The notes: generated by a model from the letters alone, not told the origin. DNA of 64,000 nt from Malonomonas rubra DSM 5091 (GCF_900142125.1 NZ_FQZT01000001.1:248001-312000), one strand, 5' to 3'; numbered from the stretch's first letter, positions 17,602 to 28,548 are shown. Translations and numbers: made by a program.

Positions 17602-17678
17602 CCAAAGCGGCGGAATCCTAACACAAGCGGCGGACCCGCGCCAGTTAAAATGTATACAGGAACAAATTACCGCTTTGG
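17602..17678. promoter_or_regulatory. Repeat-rich kor upstream region
   Basis: The 54-130 bases upstream of korD hold a 10-bp direct repeat AAGCGGCGGA at 17605-17614 and 17625-17634 (20-bp period), a 9-bp inverted copy (CCAAAGCGG at 17602-17610 against CCGCTTTGG at 17670-17678), and a TGTATACA palindrome at 17651-17658 that matches the left arm and centre of the acnB/mdh operator. A clear -35/-10 pair could not be placed; a TGTTAGGAT extended -10-like sequence lies on the minus strand near 17620. Regulation by the same factor as mdh is an inference. Confidence 0.4.
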
Positions 17679-17755
17679 CTTGAGTGATTCGCCTTTGACG
17701 AGCCGGACGAAATCAGACTTCCTTAATTCGAATTTTCGAATATTTACAGTTAAGA

Positions 17756-17783
17756 AGAAGGGCAGCCGATTGGCTGCCCTTCT
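17756..17783 (-). terminator. Intrinsic terminator of mdh
   Basis: A 12-bp perfect stem (AGAAGGGCAGCC / GGCTGCCCTTCT) with a GATT loop, then TTCTTAA on the minus strand. It lies 26 bases after the mdh stop and separates mdh from kor. Confidence 0.75.
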
Positions 17784-17808
17784 GGATCGAACCAGTTCGG
17801 AAAACCGT

Positions 17809-18777
<969 letters not shown>

Positions 18778-18858
18778 TTAAAGATAATTTCGCCTACCTC
18801 AAATGGCAGGCATGGAAATAACCCTGTTTAACTTTATGCTATTCACAGTAGATTGCGG

Positions 18859-18892
18859 TGTATACAGTATACAAACAATTTTTACCTGTCAA
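18859..18892 (-). promoter_or_regulatory. mdh promoter with perfect palindromic operator
   Basis: On the minus strand a consensus TTGACA (18887-18892), 15-base spacer, TATACT (18866-18871). The -10 lies within a perfect palindrome at 18859-18873 (TGTATAC-A-GTATACA). The position predicts repression by occlusion of RNA polymerase. The sequence resembles operators of GntR-family regulators (B. subtilis GntR uses an ACTTGTATACAAGT core), but no such gene is in the window. Confidence 0.7.
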
Positions 18893-19014
18893 GAACCTTT
18901 CTACAGCACCTGATAATTTATCTTAAAAATCGATCGAGGCAGGCTAATTGACCGTTTTTTAATGGTTTTTCATTTTCCTGTTTTGACAAAACCAAACCTT
19001 ATTATTCAAATACA

Positions 19015-19075
19015 AAAAGCGCTTATCACCTGATTGTCTTTGTAAGGTTAAACAACCAACCGAATAAACGCTTTT
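19015..19075 (-). terminator. Candidate terminator after the LysM lipoprotein gene
   Basis: A 12-base near-perfect inverted repeat (AAAAGCGCTTAT / ATAAACGCTTTT, one G-U) with a 37-base loop, followed by TTTTTG on the minus strand. The large loop lowers confidence. Confidence 0.45.
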
Positions 19076-19104
19076 AGTTTCTTCAAGCTTCAACTTGCTG
19101 CAAC

Positions 19105-19803
19105 TCAGAACAGCTTCAACTCCTCTGCTTCACGTCTTGCAGCCTCAATTTCTTCTTCACTCTTATCCCGGGGAATAACCAGCTCCTGACCGGGAAAAAT
19201 TTCTTTCGGATCCTTGATTTGATCTCTGTTCGCTTTGTAAATCAACGGCCACAGCATACCATCTTCGTAAACTTCTTCCCTAGCCGCAATCATCATCAGG
19301 TTTTCCGCGCCCCCAACAACAACCTTATCCAGCAATTTTGGCTTGACAGCTTCCGGCTCAACCGGTGGCTCAGGCTTTTTTTCAGTCAGAGCTTTTTCAC
19401 GGGCTTCACGTTCCTGCTTTTTCCGCAACAGCTCAGCCTGCCTGAGTTCTTCAGCCAGCTGCTTTTCTTCCGCCAACTTCGCCAACCGCTCTTGTTCGAG
19501 CTGCTTTTTCCGTTCGACTGTCAGAGCCAACGCTTTCTGCGAGTAATGACGAGCATGTTGCAACGACTCAGATGCAGACTCATATTCTCTTTGCTGCATT
19601 AAAGCTTCCGCTTTTTTCAATGCCTCATCAGCTAGCAAATAGACGTTTGGAGCATGCTGAGACGCACCAGAAGCATATGCGTAGGCCACAACGCTGCGCG
19701 CATCCTCCAATTCTGCAACTGGCGGTTTCGCACAGCCTGCCAGTATGAGCAGCCCAACGACCAGCAAAAGCAGATGCTTTTTCAGCGATTTCGTTTTCAA
19801 CAT
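19105..19803 (-). CDS. LysM-domain lipoprotein with DUF4398-like helical region
   Basis: A 232-residue lipoprotein: signal ending LLVVGLLILAGC (lipobox LAGC), an alpha-helical region resembling DUF4398 (residues about 30-95: SVVAYAYASGASQHAPNVYLLADEALKKAEALM), a long charged coiled coil rich in Glu, Lys, Gln (about 95-160), and a C-terminal LysM-like element (MIAAREEVYEDGMLWPLIYKANRDQIKDPKEIFPGQELVIPR). Such proteins sit in the outer membrane and bind peptidoglycan. A GTG six bases upstream is an alternative start; neither has a good Shine-Dalgarno. It lies 25 bases downstream of aspS. Confidence 0.85.
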   Translation of the reverse strand: MLKTKSLKKHLLLLVVGLLILAGCAKPPVAELEDARSVVAYAYASGASQHAPNVYLLADEALKKAEALMQQREYESASESLQHARHYSQKALALTVERKKQLEQERLAKLAEEKQLAEELRQAELLRKKQEREAREKALTEKKPEPPVEPEAVKPKLLDKVVVGGAENLMMIAAREEVYEDGMLWPLIYKANRDQIKDPKEIFPGQELVIPRDKSEEEIEAARREAEELKLF

Positions 19804-19828
19804 AAACACCGGGTCATGCTAAATAAAC

Positions 19829-21616
19829 TTATTTCTGACGCGCCCGCAAACGGATACCAAGCTCCTGCAGTTGCTTTTCAGTTGCCTCACTCGGCGCCTC
19901 AGACAACAGGCACGTTGCCTTCTGGGTTTTCGGGAAAGCAATAACGTCGCGGATCGAATCAGCGCCGGTCAAAATCATCATCAGGCGATCGAGACCAAAA
20001 GCGATACCACCATGAGGCGGCGCTCCAAAGCTGAGAGCATCAAGCAGGAAGCCAAACTTTTCGCGCTGTTCTTCCTCATCGATACCAAGAAGCTCAAACA
20101 TCCGCGACTGGACTGATTGGTCATGGATACGGATACTACCTCCTCCAACCTCTGAGCCGTTAAGCACCAGGTCATAGGCCTGCGCCCGCACCTGCCCCGG
20201 ATCTGTATCGAGCAGCGGGATATCTTCTTCCAGCGGCGAGGTAAATGGATGATGCACGGCAACGTGACGCTTTTCATCCTCATCGTACTCAAACAGCGGG
20301 AAGTCGGTAATCCAGGCGAACTTATAATTCTGCTTGTCGGCCAGGCCAAGTTTTTGGCCAAGATGTCCACGCAAGCGGCCAAGAGCTTCATTGGCAATCG
20401 ACGGCTTATCGGCCATAAACAGCAACAGGTCACCGACCTCTGCACCCAATTTCTCGTTGAGCGCCTTCAGCTCGTCCTCTTTAAAGAACTTGGCAATCGG
20501 GGACTGCCAACCGTCCTCGTTCACCTTGACCCATGCCAAACCTTTAGCACCGTAGATCTTGACGAAATCAGTCAGGTCGTCCAGTTCTTTACGCGAGAAG
20601 GTTGCACAGCCCTTGGCGTTAACAGCCTTGACCAACCCACCGCTGGCAGCAACATCGGCAAACACTTTGAAATCAGAACCAGCAACCAGATCAGTGATAG
20701 TAATCAGTTCCATACCGAAACGCATATCCGGGTTATCAACCCCGAACCGCTCCATCGCCTCAGCATAAGAAAGGCGCGGCATCGGCAGCTGGACATCAAC
20801 GCCAATCGCCTCCTTGAAGATGGTCGCGATCATCCCCTCCATCACACCCATGACATCGTCTTTATTGACGTAGCTAAGCTCACAGTCGATCTGAGTGAAT
20901 TCCGGCTGGCGGTCAGCCCGCAGGTCTTCATCCCGGAAACACTTGACGATCTGGAAGTAGCGATCAAAGCCGGATACCATCAACAGCTGTTTGAACAGTT
21001 GCGGAGACTGCGGAAGAGCATAGAAGTTGCCGGTATTGACCCGGCTCGGCACCAAGTAATCGCGCGCACCCTCCGGAGTACTCTTAGTCAAAACCGGTGT
21101 TTCGACTTCAATAAAGCCCTGTCCGTCGAGATAATTGCGCACGGTTTTGGCTACCAGGTGCCGCAGCAGCAGGTTGCTCTGCAACGCCGGGCGTCGCAGG
21201 TCAAGATAACGATACTTCAGGCGGATATTCTCGGCAACCTCAGTAAATTCATCCAGCATGAACGGAGGAGTCTCTGAACGATTGAGGATCTTCAACTCGC
21301 TGATCTCGATTTCGACTTCGCCGGTCTTCATCTTCGGGTTGACAGTACCCTCGGGGCGTGGAGAAACCTTGCCCTTGGCCGCCAGCACGAATTCATTACG
21401 CACTTGCTCCGCCTTCTGCAACGAGGCGAGGTCACGATCCGGATCAAGTGCCAACTGGACGATCCCTTCACGATCGCGCAAGTCGATAAAAATCAGCCCA
21501 CCGTGATCACGGCGCCGCTGAACCCAACCCATGACACAGACGTCCTGGCCGATATTTTCAGCGGTCAGGTCACCGCAACGATGCGTTCTTTTCCAGTTTC
21601 CTAGTTTATCGTTCAA
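19829..21616 (-). CDS. aspS: Aspartyl-tRNA synthetase
   Basis: A 595-residue class IIb synthetase of the bacterial type: OB-fold anticodon domain (residues about 1-110 with [17 protein letters not shown]), motif 2 [19 protein letters not shown], the bacterial GAD insertion (about 290-410), and motif 3 [13 protein letters not shown]. It charges tRNA-Asp, possibly also tRNA-Asn if no AsnRS exists; this cannot be decided here. The start codon is TTG with GGAGG seven bases upstream. It follows hisS, the common aspS-hisS pairing. Confidence 0.97.
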   Translation of the reverse strand: MNDKLGNWKRTHRCGDLTAENIGQDVCVMGWVQRRRDHGGLIFIDLRDREGIVQLALDPDRDLASLQKAEQVRNEFVLAAKGKVSPRPEGTVNPKMKTGEVEIEISELKILNRSETPPFMLDEFTEVAENIRLKYRYLDLRRPALQSNLLLRHLVAKTVRNYLDGQGFIEVETPVLTKSTPEGARDYLVPSRVNTGNFYALPQSPQLFKQLLMVSGFDRYFQIVKCFRDEDLRADRQPEFTQIDCELSYVNKDDVMGVMEGMIATIFKEAIGVDVQLPMPRLSYAEAMERFGVDNPDMRFGMELITITDLVAGSDFKVFADVAASGGLVKAVNAKGCATFSRKELDDLTDFVKIYGAKGLAWVKVNEDGWQSPIAKFFKEDELKALNEKLGAEVGDLLLFMADKPSIANEALGRLRGHLGQKLGLADKQNYKFAWITDFPLFEYDEDEKRHVAVHHPFTSPLEEDIPLLDTDPGQVRAQAYDLVLNGSEVGGGSIRIHDQSVQSRMFELLGIDEEEQREKFGFLLDALSFGAPPHGGIAFGLDRLMMILTGADSIRDVIAFPKTQKATCLLSEAPSEATEKQLQELGIRLRARQK

Positions 21617-21758
21617 AGCAGTTCCTCCAAATCGGTTCCGATCTTGCTTTTTCTATTATGTGAATCGGCAAGCGATGATTATAAAAACCACCCTTGCACC
21701 GGTCAAGGACAACTCATCAACCGGATATCATTCTTAACATACCTGGCTTTTCGCCGCT

Positions 21759-23009
21759 TCAGCCAGCGGTTGCCAGCACCTCAGCCAACTGGGTTAAAGC
21801 AACTTCCTGCTGACTGCTATCAGCCATATTTTTCAACTGGGCACAACCTGCGTTCAGTTCATCCTCACCCAAAATCAAGGTGTATTCCGCATTCAACTTG
21901 TTTGCGCGCCGCATCTGCGCTTTTAAGCTTTTCCCCTGATAATCCATCTCGGCTCGAACACCTGCAGCCTGCAATCGGCTCATCAGCAGAAACGCTTCAT
22001 CCTGTGCCTTTGCACCGAGGGCTGCAATAAAGAGCTTCGGAACTTCAGGAGCGACCTTCTCATCCCCCTTCATCAGCACCAGACGTTCGACGCCTATGGC
22101 AAAACCGATCCCTGGCAAAGCAGGGCCACCAAGGCTTTCAACCAAACCGTCGTAGCGACCACCAGCGGCAACAGCATTCTGTGAACCAAGCTGATCGGTT
22201 ACCATTTCGAAGGTGGTACGAACATAATAATCCAGACCACGCACCATCCGAGAATTCACAGCAAAAGGAATTTCCAGTGCGTTCAGGTGTCTTTTGACCG
22301 TAGTGAAATGTTCGTCACAGCCGTTACAAAGATGCTCAAGCATGGCCGGTGCGTCAACAGTTGCTTCTTTGCAGCCTGCAACTTTGCAATCAAGTACGCG
22401 CAAGGGGTTGGTCTGGTAGCGACGTTTGCAGTCATCACACAAACGGTCGAGACGCTCTTCAAGATAGTCAATCAACTGCTGCCGATAGGCCGGACGACAT
22501 TCGGGACAACCAAGCGAGTTAACCTGTAATGAAACCGACTGGATGCCGATCTCTTGGAAATACTGGTGCAGCATCGCCAGGACCTGGGCGTCGATCTTCG
22601 CATCCTCCACCCCCAGCACCTCGGCGCCGATCTGGTGAAATTGGCGATAGCGGCCTTTCTGCGGACGCTCATAACGAAACATCGGTCCGGTGTAATAAAG
22701 CTTGGAAACCGGATCTAAAGTATGCAGTTTATTCTGGATAAAGGAGCGCATCACCGGTGCGGTCCCTTCCGGGCGCAGCGTCAGCGAATTACTACTTTTA
22801 TCGTCGAAAGTGTACATCTCTTTTTCAACGATATCGGTCGTCTCACCGATCGAACGACAGAACAGTTCGGTTTTTTCCACTGCCGGAGTCCTGATTTCGG
22901 AGAAACCATAGGCTCCGAAAACCTGCCGTGCGGTTGTTTCCAGAAACTGCCAGGTTTCAATTTCGCCTGGCAAAATATCGTTCATCCCTTTAATTGCCGT
23001 AATACTCAC
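21759..23009 (-). CDS. hisS: Histidyl-tRNA synthetase
   Basis: A 416-residue class II synthetase. Start MSITAIKGMNDILPGE, motif 2 GPMFRYERPQKGRYRQFHQIG, a central Cys-rich insert (CPECRPAYR, CDDCKRRY) that may bind zinc as in several bacterial HisRS, the histidine-specific motifs LDYYVRTTFE and AAGGRYDGLVESLGG, and GFAIGVERL as motif 3. The start is GTG after GAGGA. It is 142 bases upstream of aspS and probably cotranscribed. Confidence 0.97.
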   Translation of the reverse strand: MSITAIKGMNDILPGEIETWQFLETTARQVFGAYGFSEIRTPAVEKTELFCRSIGETTDIVEKEMYTFDDKSSNSLTLRPEGTAPVMRSFIQNKLHTLDPVSKLYYTGPMFRYERPQKGRYRQFHQIGAEVLGVEDAKIDAQVLAMLHQYFQEIGIQSVSLQVNSLGCPECRPAYRQQLIDYLEERLDRLCDDCKRRYQTNPLRVLDCKVAGCKEATVDAPAMLEHLCNGCDEHFTTVKRHLNALEIPFAVNSRMVRGLDYYVRTTFEMVTDQLGSQNAVAAGGRYDGLVESLGGPALPGIGFAIGVERLVLMKGDEKVAPEVPKLFIAALGAKAQDEAFLLMSRLQAAGVRAEMDYQGKSLKAQMRRANKLNAEYTLILGEDELNAGCAQLKNMADSSQQEVALTQLAEVLATAG

Positions 23010-23174
23010 AAACTGATCCTCTTACATGTCACCTGAAGCGCGCAAAAAGGCGCAGACTGCTCACACAAGCCCGACACGATAACCTATTTTCCCACGAACG
23101 AAAAGAGAGAATAACAATCGAAGAAATTTAGCGGCAGGAGGAACAAAATAAAAGGAAAGGTTTGCGGTATATGA

Positions 23175-24539
23175 TCAGTCGTCCAGACTTTCAACCCCGT
23201 GAACGACATTGCGCTGATCTTTGCCGGCATACATCGCCCGATCGGCCAGATCGAGCAGCGCATCCTTCTCCACTGCATCTGTCGGAAAAGTTGCGTACCC
23301 GGCGGTCACAGTAAGGCGAGAATCAAGCTCCTGCGTGGCCAGGAAAACATGTTCTTCAATTGTTTTACGGATCCGCTCTGCAACGATATTGGCAGTACGT
23401 CCATCTGTCTCGACCAGCATCGCAGCAAACTCGTCACCACCAAACCTGAACAGAGTATCAACATCACGAACGCAGCCGCGCAGCAACTGGCCAACTTCCT
23501 GCAACGCCGCACTACCTGCGAGATGACCATACTGATCGTTAATGTCCTTGAAGTGGTCAAGGTCGAGAAAAAGCAGTGAAAACTGCAGACCATATCTTTG
23601 CGAGCGGCGGATTTCCTGCTCAAGAGCAACCTGCATGTAACGATGATTATACAGCCCGGTCAAATCATCGGTGTACATCAGCTCCTGAGCATCTTCAAAC
23701 CGACAGGCATTTTCAAATCCGAGCGCAATCTGCTCGCACAGGTAGTGCAAGTCGGCCACAGGCGCCCTGCCTTCAAGGCCATCCGGCACATCTACAAGCA
23801 GCAAGCCCCCTTTAACGACACCCGCTTCTGCCAGAGGCAACAGGTAGCTGTCGCGGCTTTTTATCTGTCCTGCCGACAGTCCTGATTCTCGCAGGCTGCT
23901 GAAACTCAGGTAATTTTTTAATTGCGGCAGCAGCTCCTTGACGAACTGGTGGCAATTATCGTCGCGCAAATTACGTAGAACTGAGACCTGCGCCTCTGCT
24001 CCGTCTTTGCAAAGAAAAGCACAACCACGTGTTGCACCAACCAGCCTCAGCAAAGCATCAACAGCTTGCGGCAACAGACGATTCAAATCGATCAAAGAGG
24101 ATATTGATTGACCGGACTGATAAAGTTCTATCTGGGATTTGAGATGTCTGTTCTCTGCCAGCAGGCGGCGTTGTTCAAGGCATGTCCGCACAAGATGTTT
24201 CAACTCGTCCGGATCAAAAGGCTTGACCAGATAGTCACGGGCACCACTTTTCAGCGCCTGAATGGCAGATTCGATGCTGGCATATCCGGTCACCAGAATA
24301 ACTTCGGGAGAATCAGGGAGGAGTCGAGCAGCGCGCAGAACTTCAAGGCCACACTTACCTGGCATAACGATATCGGTGAGAACCAGATCTATGCCACCTT
24401 TTTGCATCCGCTGAATGGCTTTCTCGCCATTTTCACAGACTTCAATACGGCAATCTTCACCGGAAAGCATGTCCTGATAGAGCTTGCGAAAAAAAAGCTC
24501 ATCATCGACAACCAGAACTGTAGATTGGGATGGAACCAT
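23175..24539 (-). CDS. Response regulator with diguanylate cyclase (GGDEF) output
   Basis: A 454-residue protein. Receiver domain 1-120 with the acid pair in VVDDE, phospho-acceptor D56 in LVLTDIVMPG, and Lys in YLVKPFD. A GAF-like sensor region lies at about 140-280. The GGDEF domain (about 285-450) has the intact motif GGDEF at 367-371 and an inhibitory site R358xxD361 five residues before it, so it is predicted to make c-di-GMP with product inhibition. An upstream in-frame start is rejected because AGGGGG precedes this ATG and the family start VLVVDDE follows at once. It lies 51 bases downstream of comEC. Confidence 0.93.
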   Translation of the reverse strand: MVPSQSTVLVVDDELFFRKLYQDMLSGEDCRIEVCENGEKAIQRMQKGGIDLVLTDIVMPGKCGLEVLRAARLLPDSPEVILVTGYASIESAIQALKSGARDYLVKPFDPDELKHLVRTCLEQRRLLAENRHLKSQIELYQSGQSISSLIDLNRLLPQAVDALLRLVGATRGCAFLCKDGAEAQVSVLRNLRDDNCHQFVKELLPQLKNYLSFSSLRESGLSAGQIKSRDSYLLPLAEAGVVKGGLLLVDVPDGLEGRAPVADLHYLCEQIALGFENACRFEDAQELMYTDDLTGLYNHRYMQVALEQEIRRSQRYGLQFSLLFLDLDHFKDINDQYGHLAGSAALQEVGQLLRGCVRDVDTLFRFGGDEFAAMLVETDGRTANIVAERIRKTIEEHVFLATQELDSRLTVTAGYATFPTDAVEKDALLDLADRAMYAGKDQRNVVHGVESLDD

Positions 24540-24589
24540 AAGCCCCCTATAATAATGAGTTTTATTTAAACAACGATAGCTGTTCAGTG

Positions 24590-26959
24590 TCAACGAAAAA
24601 GCCCATCTCGCCAGCAGGTAACTTTCCATCTCTCATGAGACAGCTCAGCCTTTATCGTTCCCATGGTATCTGTCCGATAGAGTGGCAGCTTTTGTTCAGC
24701 ACTAAAATCGACCAGTTCTTTCGCCGGGAATCGATACCTGTTGCCATAACCGGCGGAAACAAGAGCGATATCAGGTTCCGTAACACGCATCAGCTGCCGA
24801 GTATTGGAATACCTGCTGCCGTGGTGAGGCAGCTTCAACAAGCTGACCGGTCCGGGCAAACCGGCAGCCAGCAGGCGATTCACCCCCTGTTTTTCCAGAT
24901 CTCCTGTCAACAACAGACCATCGCTTTTGTCTTGCAGGTAGAGAACCAGCGACGAGTTATTTTTGTTTTTGCTGTCTTTTGCATGAAAAAGCTGCAGTCC
25001 CTCTTGCATCCAACCTGGCACCTGTGTCCAGCCAGAAGAAAATTTACCTACCGGGGTCTTTGTTTCGCGCAGGACTCGCTGCAAATCCGGATGCAGGTTG
25101 TCCACCTCTTCTGCTGACCAGAACTGCCCTACCGGAAAATGGCGCAAAACAAAAAGCAACCCTTTGCGATGATCGGGGTGATCATGTGTCAGCAACACCG
25201 CACTCAAACGATCAATTCCCAGTTCACCCAGGGCTGGGGCCAGCAAACGCTCACCGACATCGAATCGGTCGCTGTACAAGCCACCACCATCGATCAGAAT
25301 CGACTGCCCTTCGGGGCTAACCAGCAGCATCGACTCTCCCTGACCAACACTCAGCATATAAAGAGTCAGATTATTCAACCTCTGCTGGGGCCAAAGGCAG
25401 CCTGCCGCCAGCAAACAACATGAAACTGTCATCAACAGCTTTTGTCGGCGATTTTTAAGCTGCCACCAGAGCAACGGGAGCAATAGCAGAAAAGCAATCC
25501 CCCAGTACTCCCGCATGTTCAAAAAAATGTAGCGCGCGTTTAAGCCCGGGAGCTGAGTCAGATAATCGATCAACAGCAAAATAATCTGCAGAATTCCGGC
25601 TGATAAAGAAATGACCATTTCGTGCAGAAAGGTTTCCCCCGGAACAAGTAATGTCAACAAACCGGTCGGCAGAGCGATTAACGACACCAGCGGAACAGCA
25701 AACAGGTTTGCCAACAGGCCGGAGGGCGAAAGCAGGTGAAAGTTGGCCAGCACCAGCGACTGGGTTGCCAGTGTTGCTGAAACGGTGACCAGCAAAAGCC
25801 TCAGCGGCCAGTGCAGCACCGGTATCAATGTCGCTGTTTTGCCTTGCCACAAAGGCCGCCACAGCAGTATCCCGGCAGCCCCGGCAAATGACAACTGCCA
25901 GGAAGCTTGCCATAACAGCAGAGGGTTATAGAGTAACGAGAGGAAAGCCAGGCTGATCAAAAGCCGGAGCGGGTTTACCTGGTATCTGCACAGCCAGAAC
26001 AACGCCGCAAACGTCGCGACAAAAAACGCACGTCGGGTCGAAACGGCATCACCTGTTACCAGCAAATAAAGAAAGAGCAGCGGCAGCAACAGAATCGGCA
26101 ATACGCGCTGTGGTGGCTGCCAGTTCATCAATCTCGGGCTGCGGCGATAAACCGTCAGAAGCAGCTGATAACCGAACAAAGCAAGCAGACCGAGGTGCAA
26201 TCCGGAAATTGCAAACAGGTGACTGATCCCTCCCGCAGCCAGTTTCTTGCGAACCCCGTCCGGCAAAAGCTTCCCCTCCCCCAGCAGCAAAGCTCGCAAC
26301 AGGACCGATTCTGTTTCATCAGTCAAGCGCTCCAATTTTTCCACAGCAGATTCTCGCCACTGCGTGATCCCAGACAAAACCCACCTGTCACTTCGCCCTA
26401 GCAACTTAATCCGGTCCGCCTTTTTCACCCACCCGGTCAGGGCAATACCCTGTCCTGCCAGATAGCGCGGCCAATGAAACTCTCCTGGCGTGCCAAACAA
26501 TCGTGGTTTACGTAGCTTCGCTTCGACTGCCACCTTGTCTCCGGGAAGAAAGCCGATCAGAGGCTCGTTTACATAGAGTCGCAGTCGACAACTCTCCGGT
26601 CGCAGTTGTGCCCCGTCGAGATCAGTTAACGAAAAAATTTCCAGATCGACCTGACTGCGCTGATCGGTCAACTGGCGAACCGAAAGAAGATCCCCCTTCA
26701 CCAACAGCCTGCTCTTATTTTCAAGGAACGTCTCGACAGGCAATGGCAAAGGAAACTGAAGCGAATAACGAAGATTGGCTTGAAGGAAAAATATCGGCAG
26801 CAAAAACAACAGAAGTGCGAAGCGACGCCGCCTAAGAAACACTCCCAACAACAGCGCACAAGCGAAAACAACGATCGCTATTGGCTTCGGCAGCTGGGCG
26901 TATGGCGCCAGCAACAGGCCAGCAATTGTGGCAAATAACAACGCAGGTATCAGCAGCAT
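24590..26959 (-). CDS. comEC: ComEC/Rec2 DNA-uptake channel protein
   Basis: A 789-residue polytopic protein. N-terminal membrane helices and OB-like DUF4131 region (about 1-190), the Competence domain (about 215-480: LLRALLLGEGKLLPDGVRKKLAAGGISHLFAISGLHLG), and a C-terminal metallo-beta-lactamase domain (about 520-780) with GQGESMLLVSPEGQSILIDGGG and THDHPDH. ComEC moves single-stranded DNA across the inner membrane in natural transformation; the MBL domain is thought to be the nuclease that degrades one strand. Together with the type IV pilus genes this suggests competence, an inference. The ATG follows a G-rich GGGGGG. Confidence 0.93.
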   Translation of the reverse strand: MLLIPALLFATIAGLLLAPYAQLPKPIAIVVFACALLLGVFLRRRRFALLLFLLPIFFLQANLRYSLQFPLPLPVETFLENKSRLLVKGDLLSVRQLTDQRSQVDLEIFSLTDLDGAQLRPESCRLRLYVNEPLIGFLPGDKVAVEAKLRKPRLFGTPGEFHWPRYLAGQGIALTGWVKKADRIKLLGRSDRWVLSGITQWRESAVEKLERLTDETESVLLRALLLGEGKLLPDGVRKKLAAGGISHLFAISGLHLGLLALFGYQLLLTVYRRSPRLMNWQPPQRVLPILLLPLLFLYLLVTGDAVSTRRAFFVATFAALFWLCRYQVNPLRLLISLAFLSLLYNPLLLWQASWQLSFAGAAGILLWRPLWQGKTATLIPVLHWPLRLLLVTVSATLATQSLVLANFHLLSPSGLLANLFAVPLVSLIALPTGLLTLLVPGETFLHEMVISLSAGILQIILLLIDYLTQLPGLNARYIFLNMREYWGIAFLLLLPLLWWQLKNRRQKLLMTVSCCLLAAGCLWPQQRLNNLTLYMLSVGQGESMLLVSPEGQSILIDGGGLYSDRFDVGERLLAPALGELGIDRLSAVLLTHDHPDHRKGLLFVLRHFPVGQFWSAEEVDNLHPDLQRVLRETKTPVGKFSSGWTQVPGWMQEGLQLFHAKDSKNKNNSSLVLYLQDKSDGLLLTGDLEKQGVNRLLAAGLPGPVSLLKLPHHGSRYSNTRQLMRVTEPDIALVSAGYGNRYRFPAKELVDFSAEQKLPLYRTDTMGTIKAELSHERWKVTCWRDGLFR

Positions 26960-26993
26960 GTCCCCCCCGGCATTTGCTGATTGATACGAAGAA

Positions 26994-27022
26994 AAGGCCG
27001 GAAGTGTAATGCTTCCGGCCTT
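26994..27022 (-). terminator. Intrinsic terminator of the fructose-1,6-bisphosphatase gene
   Basis: An 11-bp perfect stem (AAGGCCGGAAG / CTTCCGGCCTT), 7-base loop, followed by TTCTTCG on the minus strand. Confidence 0.75.
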
Positions 27023-27037
27023 AATCCAATACTTTAA

Positions 27038-28036
27038 TTACTTTTTGGAAGAATTCTTTTTTGCTTGAGTTTTTGATTCTTCTTCATTTTGATTCGTTTC
27101 CATCTTGGCGATAAATTCTTCTGCCAATTTGACATCCTCTTTACAGCCGATGAAAACAGGAGCCCTTTGATGGATTTCCTCTGGTTGCAGATCGAGAATC
27201 CGTTTGTGACCGTTTGAAGCGGCACCGCCGGCTTGCTCAATCAGATAAGCCATCGGATTAAGTTCGAACAGCAACCGCAGCTTACCTTTCGGTAAATCAT
27301 TGAGGTGCGGGTAAAAGAAAATGCCTTTGCCTTTCAGCAACACCTGATTAATGTCAGGAACAAAACCACCACTGTAGCGCAGCTTGACTCCCCGCTCTTC
27401 GAGATGAGTGACGAAAGCTTCAGTGCCCGGAGTGTACTTGTTACGCTGGCCACCTGGAGAATAGAGGTTGCCGCTTGGCTCAATCCTGATGTTTTCCTGC
27501 AGCAGGGTGTACTCCATCAGGTTGTTCATACCGAACTCATGCACCCCGTTGCCGACACTATAAACCAGCGTCGTCCGCGGGCCATAGAGAATGTACATAG
27601 CGGCAACCTGATTATTCCCTGGCTGCAACAGGTCACAGCCTTCAAAAATCGAAACAATGGTACCGACAGCCAGGTTGACATCAACCAGCGATGAGCCATC
27701 AAGTGGATCGAAAGCAACCGAGTACTTGCCGTCACAATCGGGCGAGATCGGGATAATCTCGTCCATTTCTTCCGACATCATGTTGGCGACAACACGCGAA
27801 TGATCGAGCCGCTTGCGCAGGATGCGATCGGCCAGCACATCGAGTGCCAGTTGCTGCTCACCATACAGGTTCGAAGTACCGGCAACACCCAGGTCACCGG
27901 TGCGGATCGAGTGAATAATATACTTGGAAGCTTCCGCAATCTCACAGATCAGATGGATCAGGTTATCATCAACCTCTTGTTCGCGGAGGTGGCGGCGTAG
28001 ATCAATCTGAAATTTTGTTTTCCCCGGTTCACTCAT
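27038..28036 (-). CDS. fbp: Fructose-1,6-bisphosphatase, class I
   Basis: A 332-residue gluconeogenic phosphatase. Metal and substrate motifs: VANMMSEEMDEI, VAFDPLDGSSLVDVNLAVGTIVSIF, and NPMAYLIEQAGGAASNGHKRILDLQPEEIHQRAPVFIG. It converts fructose 1,6-bisphosphate to fructose 6-phosphate, as needed for growth on acetate. This ATG is preferred over an in-frame upstream start because family members begin close to FQIDLRRHLRE; GGGAG lies 11 bases upstream. The C-terminal Lys/Glu/Ser-rich tail (about 15 residues) is an unusual extension. Confidence 0.95.
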   Translation of the reverse strand: MSEPGKTKFQIDLRRHLREQEVDDNLIHLICEIAEASKYIIHSIRTGDLGVAGTSNLYGEQQLALDVLADRILRKRLDHSRVVANMMSEEMDEIIPISPDCDGKYSVAFDPLDGSSLVDVNLAVGTIVSIFEGCDLLQPGNNQVAAMYILYGPRTTLVYSVGNGVHEFGMNNLMEYTLLQENIRIEPSGNLYSPGGQRNKYTPGTEAFVTHLEERGVKLRYSGGFVPDINQVLLKGKGIFFYPHLNDLPKGKLRLLFELNPMAYLIEQAGGAASNGHKRILDLQPEEIHQRAPVFIGCKEDVKLAEEFIAKMETNQNEEESKTQAKKNSSKK

Positions 28037-28212
28037 AATACTGAAGACTCCCGATCTGGCTTGGCACAAGGCAACAAAAACAAAACGGCAGTTTAGCGTA
28101 GAACGACAGACACAGCAACCACCAACTGCCAGCCTGTATTACTCCCAACTTTCTTCCCAGGAAACTGTTGCTATAATTCTTTTACGCTTTCTCTTACTCG
28201 CTGGAGATGCAC

Positions 28213-28527
28213 ATGCAAAACGATGAAAAAAAATCGACAAAACTTTTCCGCACTGCGGGATCAGCTCTTAACAACATTTCCTTTCGCACCAATCAATACA
28301 AACAGGTGGTGCAGAAAAAGATCGACCTAGAGGCGTTGCAGAAGCGAATTGACCAGTTACACATCGAGCTGGGGAAAGTCGTTGCCGAGCAATATCACGC
28401 AGGACAAAGAGACCTGCTCGCCAGCAAAGAAGTTTCGCGACTGCTGGAAAAATCGACCAGCCTCAGGCGGAGTGCAGAGCTGTTAAAGGAAGAAATTGAA
28501 TTGATAAAAAACGAAAAAACACCTTAA
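28213..28527 (+). CDS. Small coiled-coil protein of unknown function
   Basis: A 104-residue soluble, highly charged and mostly helical protein with heptad-like runs (LEALQKRIDQLHIELGKVVAEQ; SAELLKEEIELI). The start was chosen because GGAG lies six bases before it; an ATG six bases upstream sits too close to that site. No family is recognised. It is transcribed alone, between the divergently oriented fbp and the convergent TPR metallopeptidase gene. Confidence 0.65.
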   Translation: MQNDEKKSTKLFRTAGSALNNISFRTNQYKQVVQKKIDLEALQKRIDQLHIELGKVVAEQYHAGQRDLLASKEVSRLLEKSTSLRRSAELLKEEIELIKNEKTP

Positions 28528-28548
28528 GAACAACTTGAAGAGCCAAGC

